From Roseivirga sp. UBA6061 (lineage in GTDB: Bacteria > Bacteroidota > Bacteroidia > Cytophagales > Cyclobacteriaceae), in NCBI GenBank assembly GCA_002427745.1, contig DIYF01000129.1, forward strand, positions 1 through 27,829: a stretch of 27,829 nucleotides of DNA, read 5' to 3'. The position numbers and the translations under genes are program-made. Of the stretch, positions 9,201-17,073 are shown piece by piece. The notes below the pieces were generated by a model. It searched no databases. It was not told where the DNA came from and saw nothing but the letters and a program-made list of their open reading frames with translations. Within the stretch, counting starts at the first letter, position 1. Each line of letters starts with the position of its first letter.

Positions 9201-9325
9201 GCCATTTTGAATTGAGCCTGATTCTGCGCTTTTTCGGCCAGACTCAACTTGTCAAGTACCGGGTTCTGTGCACTGAGCATGACCGTAAAGAAGAGTGCGA
9301 AGGTGATGGTTGAGATGGCTTTCAT
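6230..9325 (-). CDS. Exported TPR-CHAT (caspase-like) protease with C-terminal membrane anchor
   Basis: 1031 residues. Seen in order: signal peptide (MKAISTITFALFFTVMLSAQ); a long array of TPR-like helical pairs over about 20-430; a helical region with coiled-coil character near 540-610 (TLKKDIKYQETSLQNLRIQ, REKEIEASRDRLAGLLKKI); a CHAT domain from about 690 to 985; and a final hydrophobic helix (MLILAGLFFLILSYFAY) followed by a basic tail. The catalytic dyad is present: H853 in ILHIATHG and C900 in LSACQSGDG. CHAT proteases cut protein partners recognised by adjoining domains. The signal peptide and C-terminal anchor place the TPR and protease parts in the periplasm, unlike cytosolic CHAT effectors of defence systems. 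It leads a minus-strand run with the TonB-C protein. Confidence 0.9.
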   Translation of the reverse strand: MKAISTITFALFFTVMLSAQNPVLDKLSLAEKAQNQAQFKMAEKHLKEAYQLIEKSDVKDSLIFHTELRLGRLFLVTSDFEKTELWLDKALKSNELLHGPDHISAAIPLSLIAKMHNRLYNTDKSKAYVEQMLEIYLHHLAPDQLSEAKNEKEPTLIDTFIRQALETDLLDKIPEVAATVGGVTVNLLLQLSRLTDAEKLLLRLQPLYKTRNEPKLLAATYSNLGQISEMRYQYALAQEQQLKAIAVFKKGTGVQDKLWLANIWRKMARNQRGLGRSDSAIVYFNKALTIYEDLFTLPNQSIASTYSTMAYDHLVLGNYEKSFQFIDKAFSSGITDKLTLLHTKGLYHYYLGQVEEAAFTYKKALTYAPDKYHANKANVLTELANLLRFDLRMPDSAQTTINQAIAVNTGRDIMPDLRNYDDFESSPDPINLLNTLIMKANMLTNDAYETNDFSILEECMAILDLAETLIGYLRLQFILEEDNITFSDIIRGGLDAFLSAYTVAYDQTGDQQYLHKAFEYSDMNKSQALLEALKSSTLLAEHENSLLSQWATLKKDIKYQETSLQNLRIQEDVAAGQITDREKEIEASRDRLAGLLKKITKESGGLVNYISDNIRKSKAEELQKYLGRNNSVAIQYYISSLGVYQFLATEDSISYKAYAWGDTLEIAVNQVVEYIGTNETSDTLANQQFLSNAHMIYNKLFEVLPDNVYEDKDLIIIPAGYLSKLPFEVLLTDAVQTRDGEINFQALPYLIRERKISYAFSSSVLMESISREVAGAGSKPPTAWAPYSDASDLSDIQAETFRSRKLDKLKGAAREVRSLADKFKGEIYMNEAATESNFKSYAQESDILHIATHGITNRDQPEMSYLVFANEEDNSNDGYLHLFEVYDMQINNDLTILSACQSGDGSNLQSEGVISMARAFTYAGSKSVLMSLWLANDNSTSKVIQDFYTHLEDNKTKSEALRSSKLAYLESANNVSAHPFYWAHLVISGDQAPLSSSKFPSMLILAGLFFLILSYFAYTRIRTYQNSANNR

Positions 9326-9827
9326 TGATTTTAATCGAAAAGTCCTGTGATGATAAAGAAATTTAATATTTTCCGATATATCAAAATAGCGGAAGTAAAT
9401 TTCAAAATACCTGAAAGATGATGCTATGCATGGCTCTGAGCTTGTACATCACAGCACATTTTGGGCCAGTTTATCAGCGCGATTTTCAGTGCTTACTTTT
9501 TCCTGTTCGGTATCTCAACCGAATCATCACAAAACCGAGTGTAATGAAGCCCGCAATCCATAGGCAGGTCTGGTTTAGAGTCAGGGGGAGATGGGGACCT
9601 AACATATTCGGAGACGTACTGTGGAGACCGAGCCTGACCTGTTATCTCATGGCTCATTGGCAAAAAGAAGATCTGGCCTACATTCCGGAGTTTGCTTGTC
9701 ATGCCATATAACCACCCTTTATACCACTCACAAAAAGGGGGTGACCATCATACCAATGAGTAGCATGCGGACTGCCGTATTTTTCTTATCATCGAGGGAT
9801 AGAAAAACTGGCCAAAAACCAAATTAC
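9326..9827. other. Gene-free divergent intergenic region (about 500 bp)
   Basis: It lies between the divergent TPR-CHAT gene and the M14 pair. The first ~90 bases are AT-rich and contain TATTTTG-like boxes on the minus strand, but without a well-spaced -33 element. A small inverted repeat, 6-bp stem and 6-nt loop, is at 9506-9523. A 97-codon plus-strand frame at 9418-9711 has no family resemblance. The frame of the downstream gene stays open for 69 codons upstream of its ATG, but those codons look random and precede a clear signal peptide. I see no RNA gene here. Confidence 0.5.
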
Positions 9828-11453
9828 ATGAAAAGACAATATTTACGTTGGTTGTGCCTGTGCCTTACTTTTTTTGGAATGGTAACCCATTCTGTAGCGC
9901 AGGATTACAACAATGCGAGCCAACTCGCACAAAGACTCAGAGCACTTGCCAATAGCTCGGCAAATGCCAGTCTTCAATCCATCACCAGGACAGCAGGTGG
10001 TAAGGATGTATGGATGCTTACGCTGGGCACCGGTGATGTAGACAATAAGCCAGCTATGGCAGTAGTAGGAGGGGTAGACGGCAAACACCTTCTGGGTGTT
10101 GAAATGGCTACCCGATTTGCCGAAAAGATCCTGGCAGATCATAGCGATGTACTGGAGAGTACTACCTTTTATGTATTCCCCAATATGAGCCCTGATGCTA
10201 CGGAGCAGTATTTCGCCTCATTGAAATATGAGCGTAGCGGTAATGCCAAAGCTACTGATGACGACCGGGATGGCCGTATGGGAGAGGATCCTTTTGACGA
10301 CCTTGACGGTAACGGGATCATTACTATGATGCGTGTGAAGGACCCTACCGGTGACTGGATGATGCATCCGGCAGATGACAGGGTAATGATCAAAGCGAAT
10401 CGTGCTAAAGGCGAAAAGGGAAGCTATAAGCTTTTTACCGAGGGTCGTGACAATGACCGGGATGGTGCCTTTAACGAAGATGGAGAAGGTGGCGTTCATT
10501 TCAATAAGAATCAGACCTACGCTTTTCCTTACTTCACACCAGGTTCAGGAGAGCACCCGGTTTCTGAGTTAGAGAACCGCGCCATGCTGGATATTCTTTA
10601 CACCAAGTGGAATATCTACGGCATCTTTACTTTCGGTCCGGGAAATAACCTGGCCAGCCCCTGGAAGTACAACCGCGCGGGAGCTTCAAAGCGTGTGGTT
10701 ACGAGTATTCTCAGAGGCGATGATGCAATCAATAAGCTGGCGTCAGATGCTTATAACAAAGCTGTAGGCATGAAGAATGCCCCGCGATCAGGGGCTCAGG
10801 GTGGCGACTTTTTCCAGTGGGCTTATTTTCACTTCGGAAGATTGAGTTTTGGTACACCGGGCTGGTGGACTCCTACTGTGAAGGGAGATTCGACTATGAA
10901 GCCCAATAAGGATAAAAATGCCGAAGTGAACTTTTTGCGCTGGGCAGCTCAGGAGAACCAGACAGACTACTTCGTGGACTGGAAAAAACTGGACCACCCG
11001 GATTTTCCTGGTCAGGAAGTGGAAGTAGGAGGAATCGCACCATTCAAAATGCTTAATCCGCCACTTTCTATGATAGATGAGACAGCAGATAAGCACACGG
11101 CTTTTATTGTGGATCTGGCTGCTATGCAGGCCAGCCTGGAACTGGTTAACCTGAAGGTGGAAGAAGCCGGAAAGGGCATGACCCGTGTTACAGTAGACCT
11201 CTACAATGGTGGGACTTTACCGACTCATTCCCGAATGGGCGCCCGTTCGCGCTGGTTAAGAAGGATCAAGGTAGAAGTTAAGCTCGGACGTGGTCAGGAA
11301 GTGGTTTCCGGCAGGAAGATACAACTGATCCCGAGTGTTGGTGGAGATAGCGCTCAAACACTTACCTGGCTGATCAGAGGCAAGGGAAGCGTAGAAATTG
11401 AGGCAGGTGTTGCCCACGCAGGAAGTGATAAAGTTAGTGTAAACCTCAAATAA
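9828..11453 (+). CDS. Degenerate M14 carboxypeptidase paralogue (probable pseudoenzyme)
   Basis: The start at ATG 9828 gives 541 residues with a signal peptide (KRQYLRWLCLCLTFFGMVTHSVAQ). The fold matches the M14 protein encoded next: AMAVVGG.., FYVFPNMSPDAT, then Ca-type acidic loops (DDDRDGRMGED, DLDGNGII, DNDRDGAFNED). The active-site positions are changed. Where M14 enzymes have HxxE, this protein has D84-G-K-H87. The Asn-Arg pair becomes N226-K227. The third ligand His region reads FTFGPGNN with no His. The catalytic Glu region reads FGTPGWWTP with no Glu. I infer loss of hydrolysis but a kept fold, perhaps as a binding subunit or chaperone of the downstream peptidase. The gap to the next start is 8 bases. 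The C-terminal ~110 residues look like a beta-sandwich. Confidence 0.85.
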   Translation: MKRQYLRWLCLCLTFFGMVTHSVAQDYNNASQLAQRLRALANSSANASLQSITRTAGGKDVWMLTLGTGDVDNKPAMAVVGGVDGKHLLGVEMATRFAEKILADHSDVLESTTFYVFPNMSPDATEQYFASLKYERSGNAKATDDDRDGRMGEDPFDDLDGNGIITMMRVKDPTGDWMMHPADDRVMIKANRAKGEKGSYKLFTEGRDNDRDGAFNEDGEGGVHFNKNQTYAFPYFTPGSGEHPVSELENRAMLDILYTKWNIYGIFTFGPGNNLASPWKYNRAGASKRVVTSILRGDDAINKLASDAYNKAVGMKNAPRSGAQGGDFFQWAYFHFGRLSFGTPGWWTPTVKGDSTMKPNKDKNAEVNFLRWAAQENQTDYFVDWKKLDHPDFPGQEVEVGGIAPFKMLNPPLSMIDETADKHTAFIVDLAAMQASLELVNLKVEEAGKGMTRVTVDLYNGGTLPTHSRMGARSRWLRRIKVEVKLGRGQEVVSGRKIQLIPSVGGDSAQTLTWLIRGKGSVEIEAGVAHAGSDKVSVNLK

Positions 11454-11461
11454 ACAGACTG

Positions 11462-13207
11462 ATGAAAACAATGATCAAAAACATATTTTCTGCTGCGCTG
11501 GTATTGGGGTTCATGCTACCGGCTGTAGCTGTGGCACAAAACGCAGATGAAGTATTCAGAGCCGTAGGTACCCCTCATAATCCCAAAGTACAGATATCCT
11601 TTAACCGATACTACACGGCAGAGGGGCTGGATGCTCTTACCAAAAAGATTGCTGATGCTTACCCTAACCTGGTGAAACGCGTTTCCATTGGCAAATCATA
11701 TGAAGGGCGTGAAATGTACTTAATGGAAATCACCAACTTTAGTAAGGGTGACCCTGACAGGAAGCCAGGCTTCTATATTGACGGAAACATCCACTCCAAT
11801 GAGATTCAGGGAGGTGAGATTTCTGTATACACTGCCTGGTATCTTACTGAAAACTATGGTACCGTGGACTTTATTACGGAAATGCTGGATGAGCGTATCT
11901 TCTACATTGCACCTACGATCAATCCTGACGCCCGGAATAACTACATGAAGGAGCCTAATACCGGAAGCTCACCCAGAGCTGGTATGATAGGACTGGACGA
12001 TGACCGTGATGGCCTGATAGATGAGGATTTACCGGACGATATAGATGGTAACGGCTCCATCACGCAGATGCGAAGAAAGAGCGCTACGGGTAACCTGATT
12101 ATCGATCCGCAGGATCCGCGTAAAATGATAACCATCGGTGTGGATGATAAAGTACCGGCCGGTGTGCAGCGCTATGAGATGCTGGGGCAGGAGGGAATAG
12201 ACAATGATGGTGACGGCAGAGTAAATGAAGATCCGCATGGTTACTATGACCCTAACCGTGACTGGGGATGGAAATGGCAGCCGGATTATATTCAGCGAGG
12301 TGCTTACAAATATCCTTTTAGTGCTCCTGAAAACAGAAATGTAGCAGACTTTGTACTGGCTCACCCCAATATTGCCGGAGGTCAGAGTTATCATAACTCA
12401 GGCGGTATGATTCTGAGGGGACCTGGTGCTGAGGAAGACCTGTCTACCTATAACCGTGCTGATGTGAGAATCTACGATGCGATTGGTCGCAAAGGGGAGA
12501 AGATGATGCCAGGCTACCGCTATCTCACTGTTTACAAAGATCTCTACTCTGTGTTTGGCGGGGAGCTGGATTGGTTTTACGGTAGCAGAGGTATTTATAC
12601 TTTCACTAATGAGATTTTCACCAGATTCGCCTATTACAAGAATAACAATGGTGGAAGAAATCTCTCTTACGAGGTTGATCAGGAGCTTTTGATGGGAGAC
12701 GCTTTTGAACCCTGGAAGCCCTTCACTCACCCTACTTATGGCGAGATAGAAATAGGAGGCTTTAAAAAGAACTTCGGCAGAGCCACCCCTGGCTTTCTGC
12801 TGGAAGAGGAGCTACACCGTAATATGGCTTTTACTCTGTATCATGCCTATCATATGCCACACCTCAGTATTGCAGATGTAAAGGAGAAAGATCTGGGCGG
12901 AGGTCTGAAAGAGATCACGGCTGTGATTAAGAATGATCGTCTTATGCCTACCCACGCCAGTCAGGACCTGAAGTATAAGATTGAGCGTCCTGATTATATA
13001 AGCATCTCAGGTGTTGATGTACAGGCCGGTATGATTGTAGACAATGAAGACTTTGGTGTAACACGCGAACAAAAGGTAGAACCGGCAAAACTGAGGGTAA
13101 GAAATATTCCCGGTAATGGTTTTGTAAAAGTGCGCTGGATTGTCAGTGGTCGCGGTAAGTATACCATCACGGTAGACAGTGCCAAGGGTGGTCTTGTAAC
13201 GCGCTAA
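11462..13207 (+). CDS. M14-family metallocarboxypeptidase, intact active site
   Basis: 581 residues with a signal peptide (MIKNIFSAALVLGFMLPAVAVAQ). Zinc ligands: H111 and E114 in NIHSNE, H311 in GGQSYHNSGG. Substrate pair N265-R266 in DPNRDW; catalytic E384 in FTNEIF. Between the first two and the third ligand is an insert with three acidic loops of the calcium-binding kind (DDDRDGLIDED about 179-189, DIDGNGSI 193-200, DNDGDGRVNED 247-257). The last ~110 residues (ITAVIKNDRLMPTHASQDL..., NIPGNGFVKVRWIVSGRG) look like a C-terminal beta-sandwich, as in other secreted M14 proteins. It follows the degenerate paralogue by 8 bases and is closed by a terminator, so the two form a bicistronic unit. 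It probably acts in the periplasm or outside the cell; specificity is unknown. Confidence 0.93.
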   Translation: MKTMIKNIFSAALVLGFMLPAVAVAQNADEVFRAVGTPHNPKVQISFNRYYTAEGLDALTKKIADAYPNLVKRVSIGKSYEGREMYLMEITNFSKGDPDRKPGFYIDGNIHSNEIQGGEISVYTAWYLTENYGTVDFITEMLDERIFYIAPTINPDARNNYMKEPNTGSSPRAGMIGLDDDRDGLIDEDLPDDIDGNGSITQMRRKSATGNLIIDPQDPRKMITIGVDDKVPAGVQRYEMLGQEGIDNDGDGRVNEDPHGYYDPNRDWGWKWQPDYIQRGAYKYPFSAPENRNVADFVLAHPNIAGGQSYHNSGGMILRGPGAEEDLSTYNRADVRIYDAIGRKGEKMMPGYRYLTVYKDLYSVFGGELDWFYGSRGIYTFTNEIFTRFAYYKNNNGGRNLSYEVDQELLMGDAFEPWKPFTHPTYGEIEIGGFKKNFGRATPGFLLEEELHRNMAFTLYHAYHMPHLSIADVKEKDLGGGLKEITAVIKNDRLMPTHASQDLKYKIERPDYISISGVDVQAGMIVDNEDFGVTREQKVEPAKLRVRNIPGNGFVKVRWIVSGRGKYTITVDSAKGGLVTR

Positions 13208-13225
13208 GAGTTGAATATGTAATAG

Positions 13226-13258
13226 AAAAGGCTGTTTCACTTTGAGACAGCCTTTTTT
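13226..13258 (+). terminator. Rho-independent terminator of the M14 pair
   Basis: A 14-bp stem (13226-13239 with 13243-13256, one G-U pair) has a 3-nt loop and runs into six T. It is 18 bases past the stop codon. Confidence 0.88.
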
Positions 13259-13356
13259 GTTTGCTGAGGCGGCTATAGGGTTATTTGTCAGAAACAGAAG
13301 CTGTGTTGGATTTACTTGTTTGAGGTCAAAAAACTCTGCTGATTGTTCTTTAATCG

Positions 13357-13390
13357 CTTGTCTATTAATCAGGCAGATTCCTTATCTTGG
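13357..13390 (+). promoter_or_regulatory. Weak candidate Bacteroidota-type promoter for the GT2-TMTC operon
   Basis: TATCTTGG at 13383-13390 is one mismatch from the -7 box TAnnTTTG. CTTG at 13357-13360 could be the -33 box, but the spacer of 22 is longer than the usual 19-20. Its place between the preceding terminator and the GTG start at 13428 fits. Confidence 0.25.
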
Positions 13391-13427
13391 ATGCTTTCTG
13401 TATAGCACCAAACCATAACATTTTTTT

Positions 13428-14153
13428 GTGTCAACTCACCTGCTTTCAATTGTAATCCCCGTCTACAATGAGGAACGCTATATCGCTCAGGTACTCGAAG
13501 CTGTAGCCGGGGCAGATGTAGGAGATACCTGGCAAAAAGAAATCGTGGTTGTTAATGATTGTTCTACGGACAATACGCAGGAGCAGATTGACGAATTCAT
13601 GGCCGCACATCCTGAGCTGCCAGTCAAAAGCTTTTCTCTGGAAAAGAACCAGGGCAAGGGAGGAGCGCTGAACAGAGGCTTTCAGGAAGCTACGGGAGAC
13701 TTTGTGCTCATTCAGGATGCCGACCTGGAGTACGACCCTGAGGAGTACATCAGGTTGCTGAAACCCGTGAATAAAGGCTTTGCTGATGTGGTATACGGGT
13801 CTCGTTTCGTAGGCAGACAGCCTCATCGGATTCTCTATTTTTATCATTATCTGGGCAATCGCTTTCTTACTTTTCTTTCCAATCTGTTTACCAATCTGAA
13901 CCTGACTGACATGGAGGTTTGCTATAAACTTTTCAGAAGGGAGTACCTGGAGGGAATCAGGCTTCGAGAAAGGGGCTTTGGTGTTGAGCCTGAGCTTACG
14001 GCCAAGCTGTCGCGTGTTAAAGGGGTGCGCATCTATGAGGTGGGTATTTCCTATTATGGCAGATCTTATGCGGAGGGTAAAAAAATCAACTGGCGCGATG
14101 GTGTCTATGCCATCTATTGTGTTTTGAAATATAACATCTGGGCAAGAAAATGA
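13428..14153 (+). CDS. GT2 glycosyltransferase, polyprenyl-phosphate mannose/hexose synthase-like
   Basis: 241 residues, GTG start with no in-frame ATG before the GT-A core. Seen: SIVIPVYNEE (nucleotide-sugar-binding strand), VVNDCSTDNT with N43/D44, NQGKGGALNRG, and the metal-binding QDADLEYDP (D97/D99). Then come VVYGSRF, the DMEVCYKLFRR segment and GFGVEPELTAKL, all typical of the dolichyl-phosphate-mannose-synthase branch of GT2. It lacks the C-terminal membrane helices of GtrB-type members, like the soluble DPM1 type. Role by family: transfers a hexose from GDP- or UDP-sugar to undecaprenyl (polyprenyl) phosphate on the cytoplasmic face. It overlaps the next gene by ATGA, so translation is coupled and the lipid-linked sugar is the expected donor for that polytopic transferase. 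Confidence 0.88.
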   Translation: MSTHLLSIVIPVYNEERYIAQVLEAVAGADVGDTWQKEIVVVNDCSTDNTQEQIDEFMAAHPELPVKSFSLEKNQGKGGALNRGFQEATGDFVLIQDADLEYDPEEYIRLLKPVNKGFADVVYGSRFVGRQPHRILYFYHYLGNRFLTFLSNLFTNLNLTDMEVCYKLFRREYLEGIRLRERGFGVEPELTAKLSRVKGVRIYEVGISYYGRSYAEGKKINWRDGVYAIYCVLKYNIWARK

Positions 14154-16066
14154 TAGCAGAGCATAAGGCCGATTTGATAAGAAAAGGTGTGCTTTTGATC
14201 ATACCCTTTCTGCTCTATGGAGCCACATTGTCTTTTGACTATGCGCTGGACGATGCCCTTTATATCACGGACAATTCTTTTACAAAAGAAGGGCTGGGAG
14301 GTATATGGGATCACCTGACCAAAGAATCGCTGGTTGGTTTTTACGGAGAACAGAAGAGCCTGCTCACAGGGGGGCGTTATCGACCTCTGGCACCCATTAC
14401 CTATAGTCTGGAGTATGCGGTCTATGGCTTTAATCCGGCCCTGAGCCATTTGTGGAATGTGCTGCTTTACGGACTCTTGTTGCTACTTATGTACAAGGTG
14501 CTGAGACAGCTTTGCGAAGCGAAGCACTGGCTTTTGAATACGACTTTTCTGGCTTTGCTCTTTTTTGCCGTTCACCCCCTGCATGTGGAAGTAGTGGCCA
14601 ACATAAAGGGGAGAGATCAGATTCTCGGGCTGATGGCTGTCGCGGGTGCCACGCTTATGTCATTCAGGTTTTTTAAAGGAGATAAGCTTTCTCTGGTGTG
14701 GATGGGCCTGATTTTCTTCCTTGGGCTACTGGCCAAAGAGAGTGCCATCACCTTCCTGCCCATTATCCCTCTGGTGCATTACTTTTTTAAGGAGAGGCAG
14801 TTGCGTGAGGTATTACCTGTTTTTGTAGCGTTGCTGGTTCCGGCTATACTTTGGTTTGCATTAAGATCATGGGCCTTGCAGGGCTTTGAAAGCGTGGAAA
14901 GTACCACCCTTCTCAATGACCCTTATCTCAATAGTACGGCTACCGAGAAACTGGGGACCACGATATATACCTGGCTGCTCTATCTCAAGCTTTTGATAGT
15001 TCCCTATCCACTGACTTATGACTATTATCCATTCCATATTGCTATCAGGGAGCTGTTGAGTATTGAAGCCATTCTTTCACTCCTTGTCCATTTGGCGCTG
15101 GTCGTAGTGGCTTTCAGAGGGTTTAAGAAGCGTTCGGTATATGCCTTCCTGGTCATCTTCTATGCGGCTACTTTCTCCATTTCATCCAATCTGTTTTTCA
15201 ACATTGGTGTCTTTATGAACGAGCGGTTTATGTTTGAGCCATCTCTTGCTTTTTGTGTACTGGCCGCACTGCTGATTACCCAGCGAGTGCCGGTAAAGGC
15301 CCGTTGGGCTGTGGCGCTGTTGCCTGTCGCAGTTTTTGCGGTATTAACCGTCAATCGCAGTTTTGCCTGGAAAGACAACTACACTCTCTTTACTACGGAT
15401 GTCAAAACCTCGGACAATAGTATAAAGAGCCTGATGGCAGGAGGAGGGATGTTGCTGGAAAGGGCCATTACCCTGACCGATTCGCAGGAGAAAGCAGATT
15501 TACTGAATCAGTCCATTGGTTACCTGGAAAAAGGTATCGGTCTGTTACCGACTGAGCTTAACAATTATCGACTTCTGGGCCAGTCCTATCTGGAAAGAGA
15601 TGGCATAAACAATAATACGGTTAATGCCTATCGGGAAGTCTTTCGTCAAAACCCGGGTGACTCTTATACTATCAGGAATGTAGAGATCATCATGGCCAAT
15701 CAGGGTTACCGCCCTCAGGATCGTCTGAATTTCGGACTCTATTTTGTAGACGATATGCCGGGTTCCCACATCCTGAATTTTCAGATCGGAACCATCTATG
15801 GTCAGCACATGGGGGATATTTCCAGCAGCCTGCGTTTTTTGAAAAGGGCCATCGATCTGGCACCAGACAATCTGGATTACCTGAAAAACTATGGCACAGC
15901 CCTCGCCATTTCAGGGGACTACGCGGGCTCAATTGCTTACTTTGAGCGGGTCATTCAAGTAAGCCCCAATGATAAGCAGGCCTTGTCAGGTCTTGCACTC
16001 AGTTACCAGAACCTGGGGCGCGCAGAAGAGGCACAGTACTATCGTGAGCTGGCAAATCAGCAATAG
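14150..16066 (+). CDS. TMTC-like polytopic glycosyltransferase with C-terminal TPRs (copy A)
   Basis: 638 residues. The N-terminal two thirds have roughly nine to eleven membrane helices with GT-C layout. Segments shared with eukaryotic TMTC1-4: an acidic pair in the first loop (YALDDALYITDN, D34/D35), RYRPLAPITYSLEY, SHLWNVLLY, LFFAVHPLHVEVVANIKGR, LLAKESAITF, NERFMFEPSLAF, and the W-K-D-N-x-x-LF linker before the TPRs. The C-terminus has an irregular TPR set, best from about 540 (LRFLKRAIDLAPDNLDYLKNYG, IAYFERVIQVSPND). TMTC proteins (GT105) use dolichyl-P-mannose to O-mannosylate beta-strands of cadherin domains. The coupled GT2 would supply an equivalent donor. It could instead add a sugar to a glycolipid. 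Family resemblance is strong, acceptor unknown. The stop is one base from the end of the convergent methyltransferase gene. Confidence 0.82.
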   Translation: MIAEHKADLIRKGVLLIIPFLLYGATLSFDYALDDALYITDNSFTKEGLGGIWDHLTKESLVGFYGEQKSLLTGGRYRPLAPITYSLEYAVYGFNPALSHLWNVLLYGLLLLLMYKVLRQLCEAKHWLLNTTFLALLFFAVHPLHVEVVANIKGRDQILGLMAVAGATLMSFRFFKGDKLSLVWMGLIFFLGLLAKESAITFLPIIPLVHYFFKERQLREVLPVFVALLVPAILWFALRSWALQGFESVESTTLLNDPYLNSTATEKLGTTIYTWLLYLKLLIVPYPLTYDYYPFHIAIRELLSIEAILSLLVHLALVVVAFRGFKKRSVYAFLVIFYAATFSISSNLFFNIGVFMNERFMFEPSLAFCVLAALLITQRVPVKARWAVALLPVAVFAVLTVNRSFAWKDNYTLFTTDVKTSDNSIKSLMAGGGMLLERAITLTDSQEKADLLNQSIGYLEKGIGLLPTELNNYRLLGQSYLERDGINNNTVNAYREVFRQNPGDSYTIRNVEIIMANQGYRPQDRLNFGLYFVDDMPGSHILNFQIGTIYGQHMGDISSSLRFLKRAIDLAPDNLDYLKNYGTALAISGDYAGSIAYFERVIQVSPNDKQALSGLALSYQNLGRAEEAQYYRELANQQ

Positions 16067-16067
16067 A

Positions 16068-17036
16068 TCAGGACTTCCTGAATACAAATTCCACGGTGCC
16101 TGAGATACCTTTCCTGGCTTCTGATCTGTCCAGAATAAAGTAGAAGGGGAAGCTGATACCGGCATACAGAAAAGAGAACACCAACTGGAAAAACTGCTTC
16201 AGGCTTTTTACCTGTCCACCTTTCTTTAAAAACTCATAAAGCAGGTCTCTCTGTGCGATTCGCCTGTTCAACCAGCTTTGCAGATAACCGAAGGGATTGT
16301 AAAGAGGCGCTTTATAGGTTTCGGAGACCAGTTCGAAACCCACTTCTGAGAACATCTTTTTTAGCTGACCGGAGGGAATAAGGTGTAAATGTCTCGGAGG
16401 GTCGAGATGCAGCCAGGCCTCCTGATATTGCTGTGCCTGTCGGCTCCTGATATTGGGCTGGCTCAGTTGCACTAAACCGCCTGATGCAGATAACTGGTAT
16501 AGTTGCTCAATGGCTTTGACAGGCTGGGGTATGTGCTCAAATACATGCGTTAGTGTAATCAGGCCAAACTGCTGATCACCGGTAGCCTCCAAGCGGGGGA
16601 AGGCCCCTGAAACCCATTGAATATGAGAAGGAAGTCTGGCAGGTTTTTCAATGTCATTGCCATAGAGATGCGTATGTCCCAGTTTTTGGAGTTTGTCCAG
16701 GAAATCGCCTTTACCACAGCCCACATCCAATATCGGCACCTGTTTATCTGGCATGAGCTTACTTGTTTTTCGGGCTGCCAGTTGTTTCCCCAGGTCGAAA
16801 AGGCTGGAAAACGGCCATTTGAACTTGGTGTCGCTACCGCCATAATAGCTCTCTGCATAAGCATATTGGAGTAGCTCTTCATTCACACTTTCAATTTGTA
16901 AGGTGTCGCACTGAGGGCAGGTCAGAAATCGAAATGATCTTTGATGTATGTCTCTTGCTGTAAAGGCATTTGCCAGATGGGTATCTCCACAGGCTATGCA
17001 GCTAAGAGGTGCGGATTGGATTTCATCAGTTTCCAT
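16068..17036 (-). CDS. Class I SAM-dependent methyltransferase with N-terminal zinc ribbon
   Basis: 322 residues. Seen: an N-terminal Cys quartet (C13-x2-C16 ... C40-x2-C43) of zinc-ribbon type. The Rossmann methyltransferase core has motif I ILDVGCGKGDFLDKL (about 102-116), an acidic residue ending strand 2 (GNDIEKP, D128), and the post-motif THVFEHIPQPVKAIEQL. Then HLDPPRHLHLIPSGQLKKMF is typical of methyltransferases found in polysaccharide and glycolipid clusters. A hydrophobic stretch near 280-305 (FFQLVFSFLYAGISFPFYFIL) may attach it to the membrane. It is last in the four-gene minus operon, 37 bases behind TMTC-like copy B. Likely role by context: methylation of a sugar in the locus glycan. 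The exact substrate cannot be read from sequence. Confidence 0.85.
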   Translation of the reverse strand: METDEIQSAPLSCIACGDTHLANAFTARDIHQRSFRFLTCPQCDTLQIESVNEELLQYAYAESYYGGSDTKFKWPFSSLFDLGKQLAARKTSKLMPDKQVPILDVGCGKGDFLDKLQKLGHTHLYGNDIEKPARLPSHIQWVSGAFPRLEATGDQQFGLITLTHVFEHIPQPVKAIEQLYQLSASGGLVQLSQPNIRSRQAQQYQEAWLHLDPPRHLHLIPSGQLKKMFSEVGFELVSETYKAPLYNPFGYLQSWLNRRIAQRDLLYEFLKKGGQVKSLKQFFQLVFSFLYAGISFPFYFILDRSEARKGISGTVEFVFRKS

Positions 17037-17073
17037 TCAGAAAACGGGGTTTGCTCTTGTACTTTGCCTTGCA

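Noticed and set aside
9418..9711. 97-codon plus-strand open frame in the gene-free region
   Set aside because: No recognisable motif, unusual composition (many Trp, Cys and Arg), and no paralogue. Best treated as chance.
9621..9827. N-terminal extension of the degenerate M14 gene
   Set aside because: The frame is open but the 69 residues look random, and a standard signal peptide begins at ATG 9828.
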